A DNA stretch of 52,823 nucleotides from Granulicella sp. S190. Its GTDB lineage: Bacteria > Acidobacteriota > Terriglobia > Terriglobales > Acidobacteriaceae. The DNA lies in assembly GCF_009766095.1 (NCBI RefSeq), contig NZ_LMUD01000019.1:5081-57903 (forward strand). The letters run 5' to 3'. Made by a program: the position numbers and the translations under genes. The notes beneath the pieces were generated by a model. It saw only the letters and a list, made by a program, of their open reading frames with translations, made no database searches and was not told the origin of the DNA. Below are positions 1-10,858 of this stretch, piece by piece. The stretch's first letter is position 1. Each line of letters opens with the position of its first letter.

Positions 1-1202
1 ATGAAGAAGATGACGGAGGCGAGGAGCATGGTGATGAGGGTGGAGCCGAGGCCGATGTTGAGGTTGGAGTGGTCGCTGACGGCGCCGATGATACGGGGGG
101 AGATGGCGTCGCCCAGGGCGTGGATGATGAAGAGCTGGCCGGCCATGGCGGTGGCGCGGATCTCGGGGCGGACGGCGTTGAGGGTGGCGGCGTTGACGGG
201 ACCAGTGCCGAGGAAGATGAGGAAGATGGCTGCGCCTAGGCCGTAGAGGGTGAGGGAGTGTGGGCCGAAGAAGCAGAGGAGCGCGGGTGGGACGGCGATG
301 GCGGCGCTGATGGCGGGGACGAGGTAGAGGGCTTTGGGGTTGGTGTGGGACCATTTTTGCGCGATGGTGCCGCCGGTGATGGTACCTCCTAAACCGGCTA
401 CTACGGTGATGGCTCCCATGATGTAGGCGGCGGAGGATTGGCTGCGGCCGTCGATGCGCTGGAGGAAGGAGGGCATCCACCAGGAGATGCCACCGAGGGA
501 GAAGGTGACGGCGGCGTAGCCGAGGATGGAGGAGAGGTAGGCGGGGTTTTTGATGAGAGAGAGGATGGTTCCTTTTTCGAGTTTGGCTTTTTCACCCTGA
601 CTTGCGCCGCGTGCGGGCTCCTTCATGAAGATGGCGATGAGGATGGCGATGATTGCCGCGGGGACGGCGGAGACGATGAAGGACATGCGCCAGCCGTAGT
701 GTTCGCCTACGGTGCCTCCGACGAGGTAGCCGAGGGCCGCGCCTACGGGTATGGCTACGTTGAAGATGGTGAGGACGCGGTTGCGCTGGTCTTCGGGGTA
801 GAAGTCGGCGAGGAGCGCGGGGGCGAAGATGCCGAAGCTGGCCTCGCCTACGCCGAGCGCCGCGTGGCGGAGGTTGAGCGAGTCATAGGAGTGGACGGTC
901 GCGGTGAGGAAGTTGATGGCGGCCCAGAAGAGGGCGGCTGTGACGATCATGGGCTTGCGGGGGAAGCGGTCGCCCAGCCATCCGGTGATGGGCGAGGTGC
1001 ACATGTAGGCGATCATGAACCAGAAGGTGAGGGTGCCGATGTGTTCGTCGGAGAGATGGAACTCGGTTTTTACCTGCTCCTGGACGCCAGGGAGGATGTA
1101 GCGGTCGATGTAGTTGACGAAGTTGAGTGCGGTGAGGAGGACGAGGGCGGTGGTGGCTCCGGCTACGGAGGCGGTGCGGGTGGGCTTTGTTGCGGAAGCC
1201 AT
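1..1202 (-). CDS. MFS transporter, Spinster-like (3' part cut by window edge)
   Basis: Read on the minus strand from an ATG at 1202, about 400 codons are open to the window edge, so the C-terminus is missing. The protein is a polytopic inner-membrane carrier of the major facilitator superfamily. After a short polar N-terminus, TM1 runs into the motif NYIDRYILPG, the hallmark of Spinster-type and related MFS proteins. The loop between TM2 and TM3 carries GWLGDRFPRK, the canonical MFS signature A. GEASFGIFAPALLADFYP follows in TM4-TM5. A cytoplasmic linker (near residues 195-215, rich in Lys/Glu) separates the two six-helix halves. AGGAGAA lies about 9 bases before the ATG and supports this start. 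The substrate cannot be read from sequence; relatives include lipid and organic-anion carriers. It follows queF on the same strand about 200 bases away and is probably transcribed separately. Confidence 0.9.
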   Translation of the reverse strand, partial: MASATKPTRTASVAGATTALVLLTALNFVNYIDRYILPGVQEQVKTEFHLSDEHIGTLTFWFMIAYMCTSPITGWLGDRFPRKPMIVTAALFWAAINFLTATVHSYDSLNLRHAALGVGEASFGIFAPALLADFYPEDQRNRVLTIFNVAIPVGAALGYLVGGTVGEHYGWRMSFIVSAVPAAIIAILIAIFMKEPARGASQGEKAKLEKGTILSLIKNPAYLSSILGYAAVTFSLGGISWWMPSFLQRIDGRSQSSAAYIMGAITVVAGLGGTITGGTIAQKWSHTNPKALYLVPAISAAIAVPPALLCFFGPHSLTLYGLGAAIFLIFLGTGPVNAATLNAVRPEIRATAMAGQLFIIHALGDAISPRIIGAVSDHSNLNIGLGSTLITMLLASVIFF

Positions 1203-1409
1203 CTCGGGTTTCTCCTCTGAGGGAGGATAGCAGTTGGGTTCTGGGGAGATTTTTCTGGGGTGGTGAAGGGACGGTTTTATTGGGGGATAGTAGATTTCTG
1301 GTGTTTTGGTGGTGGTGAATGGATGGTGTGAGCGTGGTGGGAGATGCAGCAGACGTGGTGCTTTGTCTGCTGCTTTTGAAGAGCTAAAAATACGCCAGAG
1401 TTTTCAGGT

Positions 1410-1847
1410 TTATTTTTGCGGGGGTGTTTCGGTGCGAGGGTAGGTGGCGGTGACGACGGTGGAGATACCGCCGCGGGGGCGGAAGTCACCTACGATAACG
1501 GCCCAGACGGGGTTGCAGGCTTTGACGACGTCGTCGAGGACCTGGTTGACGATGTTTTCCTGGAAGATGCCGAGGTTGCGATAGGTGAAGAGGTATTCCT
1601 TGAGGGACTTGAGCTCGAGGCAGCTCTCGCGGGGCATGTAACGGATGGTGAGACGACCGAAGTCGGGGAGGCCGGTCTTGGGGCAGACACTGGTGAACTC
1701 TGGGTCGTCGACGAGGATCTCGTAGGCCTTGAACTGGTTCTGCCAGGTTTCGATGGCGGGAAAGGTGGTGTCGAGGCCAGACTTGGCGTGGTCGTCGGTG
1801 TAGCCGGTGGTGTGGGTGGGGGCGGTCGGGAGGGTTGCGGTGCTCAT
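1410..1847 (-). CDS. queF: NADPH-dependent 7-cyano-7-deazaguanine reductase QueF (short form)
   Basis: This enzyme reduces preQ0 to preQ1 in the cytoplasm, the last step before the queuosine precursor is put into tRNA. The 145-residue length is that of the single-domain (unimodular) QueF. The catalytic Cys55, which forms the thioimide with preQ0, lies in SVCPKTGLPDFG, and the catalytic Asp is at 62; both fall at the same numbers as in Bacillus QueF. The NADPH-binding QueF motif appears as ELKSLKEY (residues 78-85). There is no ribosome-binding site before the ATG. A TAAAAT box ends exactly six bases upstream, suggesting a leaderless mRNA. No other queuosine gene (queC, queD, queE) is in the window, so the pathway is dispersed. 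Identification is secure. Confidence 0.97.
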   Translation of the reverse strand: MSTATLPTAPTHTTGYTDDHAKSGLDTTFPAIETWQNQFKAYEILVDDPEFTSVCPKTGLPDFGRLTIRYMPRESCLELKSLKEYLFTYRNLGIFQENIVNQVLDDVVKACNPVWAVIVGDFRPRGGISTVVTATYPRTETPPQK

Positions 1848-1853
1848 GACTCT

Positions 1854-1859
1854 ATTTTA
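1854..1859 (-). promoter_or_regulatory. Candidate -10 box for a leaderless queF transcript
   Basis: On the minus strand TAAAAT is followed by six bases and then the queF ATG, so transcription would start at or next to the A of the start codon. No purine-rich ribosome-binding site is present. I see no good -35 element at 16-18 bases. This is inferred from spacing only. Confidence 0.45.
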
Positions 1860-2007
1860 GCCTGTTGGCGCGGGTTTTGCTGTGGTTTTGGGACGAGGAT
1901 TGACTTGTAGGGGGCGGGGTTGGCTCGCGTTTTCCTGCACTTCCTTCATTGCAAAAGAAAACCCGAGGCGGCTGCCCCGGGTCTCTGAATCGAGTGAGTT
2001 GATTGCT

Positions 2008-2937
2008 TTACTGCGATGCTCCTACCGGGCCGACGTTGTTTGTGTTCATGCTGCTGAGGGGTGAGGCGCTTAGCGGCGTGAGGATCATCGGGGTGGTGAG
2101 ACTGAAGGTCAGCGCCTCGTCCTTGGGGAGGGTGGCCTGACGGTCCTGCTTGAGCCAGATGACGGTGCTGACGCCCGCACCGATTCCTGCGCCAACGATG
2201 GCTCCGACGCCGCCACCGATGAGCGCTCCTGTGGCTGCTCCTGCGCCGGTAACGCCGCCGACGATTGCGAGAGTCTCCTTGGCGTGATCCTTTCGCTTGA
2301 GGGTTCCCTCGTTGTCGACGCGGAACTCGCTTTTGCCGGTGTCGATGAGCTGGGCGTGAACGATGTAGTGGGTGCCGTCGGGCAGGGTGACGTCGCGAGT
2401 TTCGAGGTGCATGGCTGCGGCACCTGAGATTCTGCGGCCGCCGTGGACTTCGGTGACCTGGCCTTCGAGGATTGAGCCGACGGGAATGATGACGCGGCCG
2501 TTGCGCTCGACGGCTTCGGTGACCTGGGCGGTGAATCTTGTTCCTGCGTAGGTCTTGTCGGTGGCCAGGGTCTCCTGGATCTGGGTCTTCAAGAGGGTGC
2601 CTTCACGGAGCTCGCCTTCGCGCTCGGGGACGCTGGTTACGATCATCGCGTCGATATCGTCTGCCGGGTCTGCGTGGCTGGTAAAGCTGGAACCTGTGGC
2701 GGATGCGCCCTGGTAGGGGACGTATGGTCCGTACTCCTGCGCCGGAGCTGTGGGCGCAGTGGCCGGGAGAGCGGCACTGGGTTTTGCCGGAGAAGTCTGC
2801 GGAGCTGCGTCGTCTGTGCTGGAGATGACCGCGGAGTCAGGATGGGAGACGCCCATCATCGGATCTTGTGCGGGAGCTTGTGAGAACGCGGGGGCAGCAG
2901 CGAGAACGAGAGCGGCGGTGGTGAGATGCATCTTCAT
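2008..2937 (-). CDS. Secreted VirB10/TrbI-like protein with glycine zipper, orphan
   Basis: Role unknown. A Sec signal peptide (residues 1-19, cleavage after AFS) precedes a Pro/Ala-rich linker to about residue 95. Residues 110-200 resemble the C-terminal beta-barrel domain of VirB10/TrbI: an REGTLLKTQIQETL stretch, then RNGRVIIPVGSILEGQV and LPDGTHY segments in the family's order. Residues about 222-260 form a Gly/Ala-rich helix pair with GxxxG spacing, the glycine-zipper type that inserts in or lies on membranes. The 309-residue length is shorter than full VirB10, and the inner-membrane helix and cytoplasmic N-terminus are missing. No type IV secretion gene is nearby, so a conjugation role is unlikely. 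A periplasmic or cell-envelope structural protein is more plausible. A start at 2937 gives an intact signal peptide. Confidence 0.65.
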   Translation of the reverse strand: MKMHLTTAALVLAAAPAFSQAPAQDPMMGVSHPDSAVISSTDDAAPQTSPAKPSAALPATAPTAPAQEYGPYVPYQGASATGSSFTSHADPADDIDAMIVTSVPEREGELREGTLLKTQIQETLATDKTYAGTRFTAQVTEAVERNGRVIIPVGSILEGQVTEVHGGRRISGAAAMHLETRDVTLPDGTHYIVHAQLIDTGKSEFRVDNEGTLKRKDHAKETLAIVGGVTGAGAATGALIGGGVGAIVGAGIGAGVSTVIWLKQDRQATLPKDEALTFSLTTPMILTPLSASPLSSMNTNNVGPVGASQ

Positions 2938-4603
<1,666 letters not shown>

Positions 4604-4630
4604 GCGCAGACGGATTTTGATTTACACGAG

Positions 4631-4668
4631 TGCCCACGAGTTGATCCTCGTGGGCATTTGTTTGTTTC
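4631..4668 (+). terminator. Rho-independent terminator of eno
   Basis: A perfect ten-base stem (TGCCCACGAG with CTCGTGGGCA) encloses the loop TTGATC and is followed by the T-rich run TTTGTTTGTTTC. Confidence 0.92.
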
Positions 4669-4797
4669 GCTTCTTTATACGGAACGGAATCTTCTCTTTC
4701 GCACGACGCTGTGATTCGGCAGGCGGTTGCAAAGCGTTGAATGGCCATTCATAATGTGTCGCGGTCCAAATGTCTGGAGTTGTGGAGCGAGAGACGC

Positions 4798-6321
4798 ATG
4801 GCGAAGTCAAACTGGGTAGCTGGATCGATCATTACGCTTACGGCAGCGGTGCTTGTAGTCATCGTCTCGCCTGCCGTCGCGCAATCTTCGCAGCCGAATG
4901 ATTTTGTGCAACGCGCTGGAACGAAGCTTACGCTGTCGGGCGCGCCCTTTCGCTATAGCGGCCCGAACATCGAGTGGCTTGGGCTGGAGGGATACGGTCC
5001 ACACGATCCGATGGGTCCGAGGCTGCCCAGCCACTTCGAGATCGACGATGCTTTTGACACGGCTGCGGAGATGGGCGCCAAGGTGGTGCGCGCACAGACT
5101 ATGGGCGACACCGTCGGTTGCGGATTGTGTATCGAGCCCACGGAGGGCAAGTTCAACGATGCAGCTTTTCAATCCACCGACTACGCTCTGGCCGTGGCGC
5201 GTAACCACGGCATGAAGCTGATAATTCCGCTGGTCGGCGACTGCGCCACTTGCGCCGGCGGTGGGATCGGCCAGTATCTGGCCTGGGAGAAGAGGCAGAA
5301 CCCGCAGGACTTCTTTACGGATGCGGGCGTTATCGCGGCGTATGAGCGTCACATCGACGCGGTTCTGAATCACTTGAATCCCATGACCGGTCTTCGCTAC
5401 AAAGATGACCCCACGATTATGGCGTGGGAGAACTGCAACATGTGCGGCATCCTCACGATGCTTTCGGGCGGGGGCGCATCGGCTTTGGGACAGGTCTCCG
5501 CATGGGGGGAGACCATCGGGGCTCACATTAAGCAGCAGGATTCGCACCATTTGTATCTCGACACCTCTGGGATCTATCGCGTCTATCCGGCTGTGCTAGA
5601 CAACAAATCGACGGACCTTGCTACGTTCGAGTTTTATCCGCACTGGGACATACTGCTTGGCCCGAACCAGCCGCCCACCACGGCGGCGACCTTCAGTCAT
5701 GATGCGGCTGCCGTCACGAGCCACGGGAAGGTTTTCATCGTGAATGAGTTTGGCTGGGATCGCACGGACTGGAAGACTCAACAGGATTTTGAGCAGGTTT
5801 TGACCACGCTTGCACACGATCCTAACGTCTCCGGTGACGGCTACTGGGCGCTACAGGCGCACCTGGACAACTTCGGGTTCCAACCTATTCCGGCTGACGC
5901 TACCAACCCTATTTTTGCCGAGCATGGGGAGTGCGGCGAGTGGTGGGCGCTCTATTATCCCGGCGTCAAGACGCTGGTCAACAGTGCTGAAGACATGGCT
6001 GTGCGTGCGCAGCAACTTCGCACTCATGCGTACGCTATGTCCGGTACCGAGTTGCCGAAGCATCGGATTCCGCCGAGGCCGGTTATTACTTCTACGGTGA
6101 TTGTCGGCCTTATCGCATGGCGCGGCTCTGCGGGCGCAGTCCGGTACTCGGTTGAGCGTAATGACGCGGGGTCGAAGGAGTGGAAGCCGATCTGCGACCG
6201 CTGCGCCACGGACGCTGACGATCCGTGGGCGGACCCACATGGCACGCTTGGCGGGGTTCACTATCGCGTGATTGCGTGGAATGCAGATGGCGTGGCGAGT
6301 GAGCCCTCTGACCCCAGGTAA
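4798..6321 (+). CDS. Secreted GH5-like (mannanase-like) protein with four CxxC pairs
   Basis: This is a 507-residue exported protein. The chosen ATG (4798) gives a compact signal peptide (MAKSNW, hydrophobic stretch, cleavage near AVAQ); an upstream ATG at 4741 would bury it. Residues about 30-430 resemble the (beta/alpha)8 barrel of GH5 subfamily 7 beta-mannanases: FRYSGPNIEWLGL at the start, AAEMGAKVVRAQT on the second strand, IMAWEN at the fourth and VFIVNEFGW (nucleophile Glu317) at the seventh. The acid/base position, usually the Glu of NEP, reads Asn214-Met215. Residues about 430-507 look like a fibronectin-III-type beta domain. Four CxxC pairs (108/111, 149/152, 213/216, 466/469) are unusual for the family. 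It may be a polysaccharide-binding or altered hydrolase; activity is not assured. Confidence 0.75.
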   Translation: MAKSNWVAGSIITLTAAVLVVIVSPAVAQSSQPNDFVQRAGTKLTLSGAPFRYSGPNIEWLGLEGYGPHDPMGPRLPSHFEIDDAFDTAAEMGAKVVRAQTMGDTVGCGLCIEPTEGKFNDAAFQSTDYALAVARNHGMKLIIPLVGDCATCAGGGIGQYLAWEKRQNPQDFFTDAGVIAAYERHIDAVLNHLNPMTGLRYKDDPTIMAWENCNMCGILTMLSGGGASALGQVSAWGETIGAHIKQQDSHHLYLDTSGIYRVYPAVLDNKSTDLATFEFYPHWDILLGPNQPPTTAATFSHDAAAVTSHGKVFIVNEFGWDRTDWKTQQDFEQVLTTLAHDPNVSGDGYWALQAHLDNFGFQPIPADATNPIFAEHGECGEWWALYYPGVKTLVNSAEDMAVRAQQLRTHAYAMSGTELPKHRIPPRPVITSTVIVGLIAWRGSAGAVRYSVERNDAGSKEWKPICDRCATDADDPWADPHGTLGGVHYRVIAWNADGVASEPSDPR

Positions 6322-6348
6322 GCTTTCTGGCAGGTGAGGTTCCACGTC

Positions 6349-7113
6349 ATGAGTGACGGCCCGGTGCGAGCTGGTCTGAGTGACACAAGCAGCGAAGACG
6401 GCATCGAACAATGCATGCACCTTACGCCACAGGATCATCTGTTTGTGTTGACGGGAGCGGGGATCTCCGCTGAGAGCGGGCTTGCGACGTTTCGCGGCTC
6501 GGGTGGTCTTTGGAATGGGCACCGAGTGGAGCAAGTCGCGACTCCTGAGGCGTGGCAGGCTGACCGTGAGTTGGTGTGGCGCTTCTATTCGCAGAGGCGA
6601 CGGGATGCTTCGGAGGCAGAGCCAAACGCGGCTCACTATGCGCTGGCGAAGATTGAACTAGAGCTTGGCGACCGATTTTATCTGTGCACGCAGAATGTGG
6701 ATGACTTGCATGAGCGCGCCGGGTCGCAGCGGGTTCATCACATGCATGGAAGCTTGTATGAGTCTCGGTGTGTTCGGTGCGACGAGCCGTTCGCGGATAA
6801 GGCGTTGTATGAGACGGCGATGAGCCTGCCTGTTTGTGAGGCGTGCAGGGCTGCTGTGCGGCCGCACATCGTGTGGTTTGGCGAGACTCCGCTGGAGATG
6901 GAGACGATCTATCGCACGCTGAACCGTGCTACGGTTCTGCTGGTCGTGGGTACGTCGGGCTCTGTTTATCCTGCGGCGGGGCTGGTGCATATCGCCAATC
7001 AACAGCGCACGCGCACGGTTTATGTCGGGCCGGAGGAGCCGCTTAATCATGAAGCGTTCCACGAGATTCTTCTGGGTACGGCAACCGAGGTGCTGCCCTC
7101 ACTTTTTCGGTAG
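6349..7113 (+). CDS. cobB: NAD-dependent protein deacylase, class III sirtuin (CobB type)
   Basis: The product removes acyl groups from protein lysines using NAD, giving O-acyl-ADP-ribose and nicotinamide, in the cytoplasm. GAGISAESGLATFRG binds NAD. The catalytic His lies in HMHGSL, and TQNVDDLH is the second NAD motif. Two CxxC pairs (ESRCVRC and LPVCEAC) form the zinc ribbon. Tyr80 and Arg83 in WRFYSQRR match the Tyr-x-x-Arg pair that lets SIRT5 and bacterial CobB accept succinyl and malonyl groups, so desuccinylase activity is expected. ATG 6349 is preferred because AGGTGAGG sits nine bases before it; GTG 6334 is inside that ribosome-binding site. It lies 27 bases behind the GH5-like gene and may be cotranscribed with it. 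Confidence 0.95.
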   Translation: MSDGPVRAGLSDTSSEDGIEQCMHLTPQDHLFVLTGAGISAESGLATFRGSGGLWNGHRVEQVATPEAWQADRELVWRFYSQRRRDASEAEPNAAHYALAKIELELGDRFYLCTQNVDDLHERAGSQRVHHMHGSLYESRCVRCDEPFADKALYETAMSLPVCEACRAAVRPHIVWFGETPLEMETIYRTLNRATVLLVVGTSGSVYPAAGLVHIANQQRTRTVYVGPEEPLNHEAFHEILLGTATEVLPSLFR

Positions 7114-7134
7114 CGCTTGCCTTCTTAGAAGGAG

Positions 7135-7953
7135 CTAGATGCTGTCCTCTTTCTCGACGCTTGCCTCTTTTAGCGGGCGAACCAGAGCCATTGCGGTGAG
7201 GTCTTCGTCTTCGTTTTTGTGGCCGAAGGGAAGATTGTGAAGGCTGTACCAGGGGACCTGCTTGAACTCTTCGGCAGCTTTGAGAGCGGCGTGGCAGATT
7301 TCGGTTGCAGAGTTGGTGGTCGCGGGGTCTGAGTCCTGCAGAAGAGGGATCAAGCGATCGACTCCGAAGTGGGCGCGTCCGTGTTGCGTCTCCATGACGC
7401 CTTTGGTCACGATCAAGAGTTTGGCGCCACGCTCGAAGGCCTGCACGGAGGGTTCGTAGGTCAGGTGGGTGAAGAGTCCCATGGGGACGGCGGGGCTGGT
7501 GAGAAGGTGCGTGCTGCTGGAGTCGTGAAATACGGCAGTGAGTGCGCCCGCGTTGACGTAGGCGAGGATGCCCAATACAAGATCGAAGCTGCCGAGGAAG
7601 GTAGGGGCGAAGCGTACCCCTCGCGAGGCACGGATGAACTCGTGGTTGATCTCCTGCGCGAGTTGAGCGGTTATGTCCATGACGTTGGCGTTGGGCGCGC
7701 GAAAGAGCTCTGCGCCGTGTCTGCGAAAGGTGGCCTGGACGTCTGCGGCGATGGGCTGGGTTGACTCCCTGGTGCCGGCGATGTCTGTGAGCAGGAAGAT
7801 GACGTGGGAGCCGAGGTGGATGGCGTCGAAGAAGTCGCCGCCGGTGCGGACGGAGTGATATTCGGCGTGGAGATCGAGGCCCGGAAGCGGAGTGAACCTG
7901 GCAGGTTGGGGTTTTCGGCCTGCCAGAGCCGGGTCGCTCTGTGTCGGAATCAT
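7135..7953 (-). CDS. SpoIIE/RsbU-type PP2C serine phosphatase-like protein
   Basis: The 272-residue protein is mostly one SpoIIE-like PP2C domain. This family dephosphorylates anti-sigma antagonists or related regulators. Visible landmarks are LDLHAEYHSVRTGGDFFD (usual form: GGDxYD metal site), FLLTDIAGTRES (usual: DVxGHG), ANVMDITAQLAQEINHEF, YVNAGALTAVF (usual: NAGHxPP), LLIVTKGVMETQ (usual: YTDGVTE) and DEDLTAMALV (usual: DDxT). Several metal-site positions are altered (DIAG for DVSG, TKGVME for TDGVTE), so activity may be weak or lost. There is no sensory domain. The start at 7953 has GGAGGAG six bases upstream; the longer open frame to 8082 lacks one. A TACAAT -10 box lies at 7992-7987. 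It is divergent from gpmI and converges on cobB. Confidence 0.8.
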   Translation of the reverse strand: MIPTQSDPALAGRKPQPARFTPLPGLDLHAEYHSVRTGGDFFDAIHLGSHVIFLLTDIAGTRESTQPIAADVQATFRRHGAELFRAPNANVMDITAQLAQEINHEFIRASRGVRFAPTFLGSFDLVLGILAYVNAGALTAVFHDSSSTHLLTSPAVPMGLFTHLTYEPSVQAFERGAKLLIVTKGVMETQHGRAHFGVDRLIPLLQDSDPATTNSATEICHAALKAAEEFKQVPWYSLHNLPFGHKNEDEDLTAMALVRPLKEASVEKEDSI

Positions 7954-8144
7954 GAATCTCCTCCAGCCATCGTGAGAGTTTCCGGGATTGTACCGTGTTC
8001 GATACGCATCAAGCTCTGGCGCTTTTCTGCTGCACAGTAAAGTGGAAGATTCTTTCTGCTTTCCTTTTGTTGCCAGATACAACGAAGGAGCTGCAATGTT
8101 GATATTCTGAGCATCGGAACAAGACAGCGAGAGAAACAGACCCT

Positions 8145-9770
8145 ATGGCTAAAGCACCAGTTGTTCTTACCATTCTCGACGGATGGGGCTACCGCGCCGA
8201 GACTCATGGCAATGCTATCGCCCAGGCCCGCAAACCTACCTACGACGGTTTACTTCGCGACTACCCGAATACGCTACTGCGTGCGAGTGAGCACTTTGTG
8301 GGCCTTCCGGATGGACAGATGGGCAACAGCGAGGTGGGCCATCTGAACCTTGGCGCGGGACGGATTGTGCGGATGGATATGACGCGCATCGATACGGCGA
8401 TTGTGGATGGCTCGTTGTACAGCGACCCGACTTTGACCAGGGCGTTCGAACTCGCGGGTCAGAAGGGAAGGGCGCTTCATCTGATTGGGCTGCTGTCGGA
8501 CGGCGGCGTTCACTCTCATCAGCGGCATCTCGATGCGCTGATTCGCATGGCCGCGCAACACAAGCTTTCGCGAGTCTTCGTTCATGCGTTTATGGATGGC
8601 CGCGACACGATGCCTACGAGCGGTGTTGGTTACCTTGAGCAGTTGCAGCATACTCTACGCGAGGCCGGGGTCGGGACGATTGCGTCGGTGAGCGGACGCT
8701 ACTATGCGATGGACCGCGATCTACGCTGGGAGAAGGAGAGGCAGGCCTTCGATGCGATGGTGACGGGGCAACCCGAAGGCGGGAGGTATGCCGATCCTGT
8801 AGCGCGAATCAAGGAGCTGTACAACAACGGCACGACCGATGAGTTCATTCCGCCTTTCACGTGCATCAACCAGGCGGGAGATGCCGTGAGGCTGATTCGC
8901 GATGAAGACGTGGTGATCAACTTCGACTATCGCGCGGACCGCGTGCGACAGATTACCCGGGTGTTGACTCGCCGCTCCGGACTGACTGCCGATCCGGTGG
9001 GGAGCCAGGGTCATCAGCTTCCAAATGCTGCGGAGCTGGATGTGGAGATTCCGCTGAACCTGGTTCCGGCTGATCTTCACTATGTGTGCATGACGCAGTA
9101 TGACAAGAACTTCAAGTTGCCTATTGTGATTCCGGCCGAGTCGATGGATAACCTGCTGGCGAACCTGATGTCGCAGGCGAACCTACGCAACCTGCGGGTG
9201 GCGGAGACGGAGAAGTACGCGCATGTTACTTACTTTTTCAACGGTGGAATTGAGAAGCCTTTTCCCGGAGAGGATCGTGCACTAGTTGCTTCGCAGAAGG
9301 TGGCGACGTATGACCTGGCGCCTGAGATGTCGGCGGCCGGAATTGCGGATGCGGTAATTAAAGCGGTGAACGATACGGCGTTCGATGTGATCATTGTGAA
9401 CTTTGCTAATGCGGATATGGTGGGGCACTCCGGCATGATGGAGCCGACCATACGCGCGGTAGAGACGGTGGATACTCAGCTGGGGCGGATTTACCAGGCG
9501 ATCAGGCAGCGCGGCGGGAGTTTGCTGGTTACGGCGGACCATGGCAACGCGGAGATGCTGATCGATCCGGTCAGCGGTGGTCCGCATACGGCGCATACAA
9601 CGAATCCGGTGCCGTTTCTTTATGTCACCGAAGATGGCAAAAAGCGCTCGCTGCGTGAAGGCGGGAGCTTGCGGGATATCTCGCCTACGATTCTGTCATT
9701 GCTTAAGCTTGACCAGCCGAACCAGATGACTGGCGGCAACCTGGCTTCGCTGGACACGGTTGCGACTTAG
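8145..9770 (+). CDS. gpmI: 2,3-bisphosphoglycerate-independent phosphoglycerate mutase
   Basis: The product interconverts 3- and 2-phosphoglycerate using two metal ions and a phosphoserine intermediate, one step before enolase. At 541 residues it is slightly longer than the usual 510-530. The first metal-site Asp is in TILDGWGY and the catalytic Ser is in [14 protein letters not shown]. The substrate-loop motifs [11 protein letters not shown] and FNYR-like [11 protein letters not shown] are intact. The second metal cluster includes [12 protein letters not shown] and VTADHGNAE, with a final His in GGPHTAHTT. The ATG has only a weak purine-rich stretch (GAGAGAAA) upstream. It overlaps the convergent phosphoesterase by four bases. 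Identification is certain. Confidence 0.98.
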   Translation: MAKAPVVLTILDGWGYRAETHGNAIAQARKPTYDGLLRDYPNTLLRASEHFVGLPDGQMGNSEVGHLNLGAGRIVRMDMTRIDTAIVDGSLYSDPTLTRAFELAGQKGRALHLIGLLSDGGVHSHQRHLDALIRMAAQHKLSRVFVHAFMDGRDTMPTSGVGYLEQLQHTLREAGVGTIASVSGRYYAMDRDLRWEKERQAFDAMVTGQPEGGRYADPVARIKELYNNGTTDEFIPPFTCINQAGDAVRLIRDEDVVINFDYRADRVRQITRVLTRRSGLTADPVGSQGHQLPNAAELDVEIPLNLVPADLHYVCMTQYDKNFKLPIVIPAESMDNLLANLMSQANLRNLRVAETEKYAHVTYFFNGGIEKPFPGEDRALVASQKVATYDLAPEMSAAGIADAVIKAVNDTAFDVIIVNFANADMVGHSGMMEPTIRAVETVDTQLGRIYQAIRQRGGSLLVTADHGNAEMLIDPVSGGPHTAHTTNPVPFLYVTEDGKKRSLREGGSLRDISPTILSLLKLDQPNQMTGGNLASLDTVAT

Positions 9771-10786
9771 GAGATGAAGTGAACTGTTCCGTCGGGCTGC
9801 TTCGTGAAGGCGTGTAAGAGCTGACCCTTTTCGTCGAGATGTCGCAGCGTTAGCAGTTCCGGTGTTACTTCGAGATCACTGAAGCCGTAGACTCGCTGCG
9901 CGTAGGGGCCACGCTGCGCTTCGTCGATGAGGAGGGGGTAGAGGTCTGCTCCGCCGCCGCCCGAGAGGACGAAGGAGGTGGGATGGCCTTCGAACTCGAG
10001 GTGCTGCATGTCGTGGTCGTGGCCGGCGAGATAGAGATGGACGTTGTGTTTTCTGAGGAGCGGCTCCCAGTCGCGGACAAGGATTTTGTTGTCTCCGTGA
10101 GGGCCGTTCGAGAAGATGGGGTGATGTCCCATGACGACCAGGAACGGAGTCGTTCGCGGCTTATTCAGCTCGGCTTCCAACCATGTTAGTTGCTCGGCCT
10201 GCTGCGCCGGAGTGAGGGTGAAGTTTACGCCTGCAGCTTGTTTCCCGTCTGGGTTAGGCATGTTGCTGTCGAGCGCGATGATGGTGACCTGCGGATTTTT
10301 GAGAGGGAACTGAAAGCTGTACCAGAGGGATGGCATGGTCCAGCGGGTTCCTCCGGCCTTGGCGTACTCGAGCTCTGCGGCGACCTTACTCTGCGGCATG
10401 CGCTGATAGTCATGGTTGCCGGGGATGGCGTAGGCGGGGCAGTCGAAGACAGTCTTCGGATACATCTGTTCGAACTGACTTTGCCAGCGCACGTCTTTTA
10501 CGCCGCCTGGGAGCGGCCCATACCAGTTGTCGCCTAACATTAGCAGCGCCTGGGTGGCGAAGTTCTGCTGCCGCACATAAGCTTGCATCGCGCTGGCTAC
10601 GCGGCTTTGCGCTTCGAAGTTCTCATAGCCCCAGTCCCCAAGCATCAACAGGCGCGAACTGCCGGCGGGCGAACCGGAGTGCTTCGAGGCTGCAAACGAA
10701 GTCAGGGAACCCAGCCCTGCCAATGCGCTGAATGCAAAACTCTGACGCAGGAAACGCCGACGAGAGAGTACTTCGTTTTGAATCAT
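9767..10786 (-). CDS. Tat-exported calcineurin-like metallophosphoesterase
   Basis: The 339-residue protein starts with a twin-arginine signal ([11 protein letters not shown], hydrophobic segment, AxA-like end near residue 33), so it is exported folded to the periplasm. The dinuclear-metal motifs of purple-acid-phosphatase-like enzymes follow in order: GDWG (about residue 51), LGDNWYG (82), PGNHDY (122), GHHPIFSNG (221) and AGHDHDMQ (256). It probably hydrolyses phosphomonoesters or nucleotides; the substrate cannot be told. AGGGTGG six bases before the ATG supports the start. It converges on gpmI with a four-base overlap and has no operon partner on its own strand. Confidence 0.9.
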   Translation of the reverse strand: MIQNEVLSRRRFLRQSFAFSALAGLGSLTSFAASKHSGSPAGSSRLLMLGDWGYENFEAQSRVASAMQAYVRQQNFATQALLMLGDNWYGPLPGGVKDVRWQSQFEQMYPKTVFDCPAYAIPGNHDYQRMPQSKVAAELEYAKAGGTRWTMPSLWYSFQFPLKNPQVTIIALDSNMPNPDGKQAAGVNFTLTPAQQAEQLTWLEAELNKPRTTPFLVVMGHHPIFSNGPHGDNKILVRDWEPLLRKHNVHLYLAGHDHDMQHLEFEGHPTSFVLSGGGGADLYPLLIDEAQRGPYAQRVYGFSDLEVTPELLTLRHLDEKGQLLHAFTKQPDGTVHFIS

Positions 10787-10858
10787 GAACCACCCTTGGC
10801 TGTAATCTTTCTTCGATCGTTAGACGAATAATTTTCGTGAAAGCCGCAGCGGCGAAAG

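Noticed and set aside
438..1220. 260-codon plus-strand frame opposite the MFS gene
   Set aside because: It is a shadow of the minus-strand transporter: very Gly/Glu/Asp-rich, no domain, and created by GC-rich third positions.
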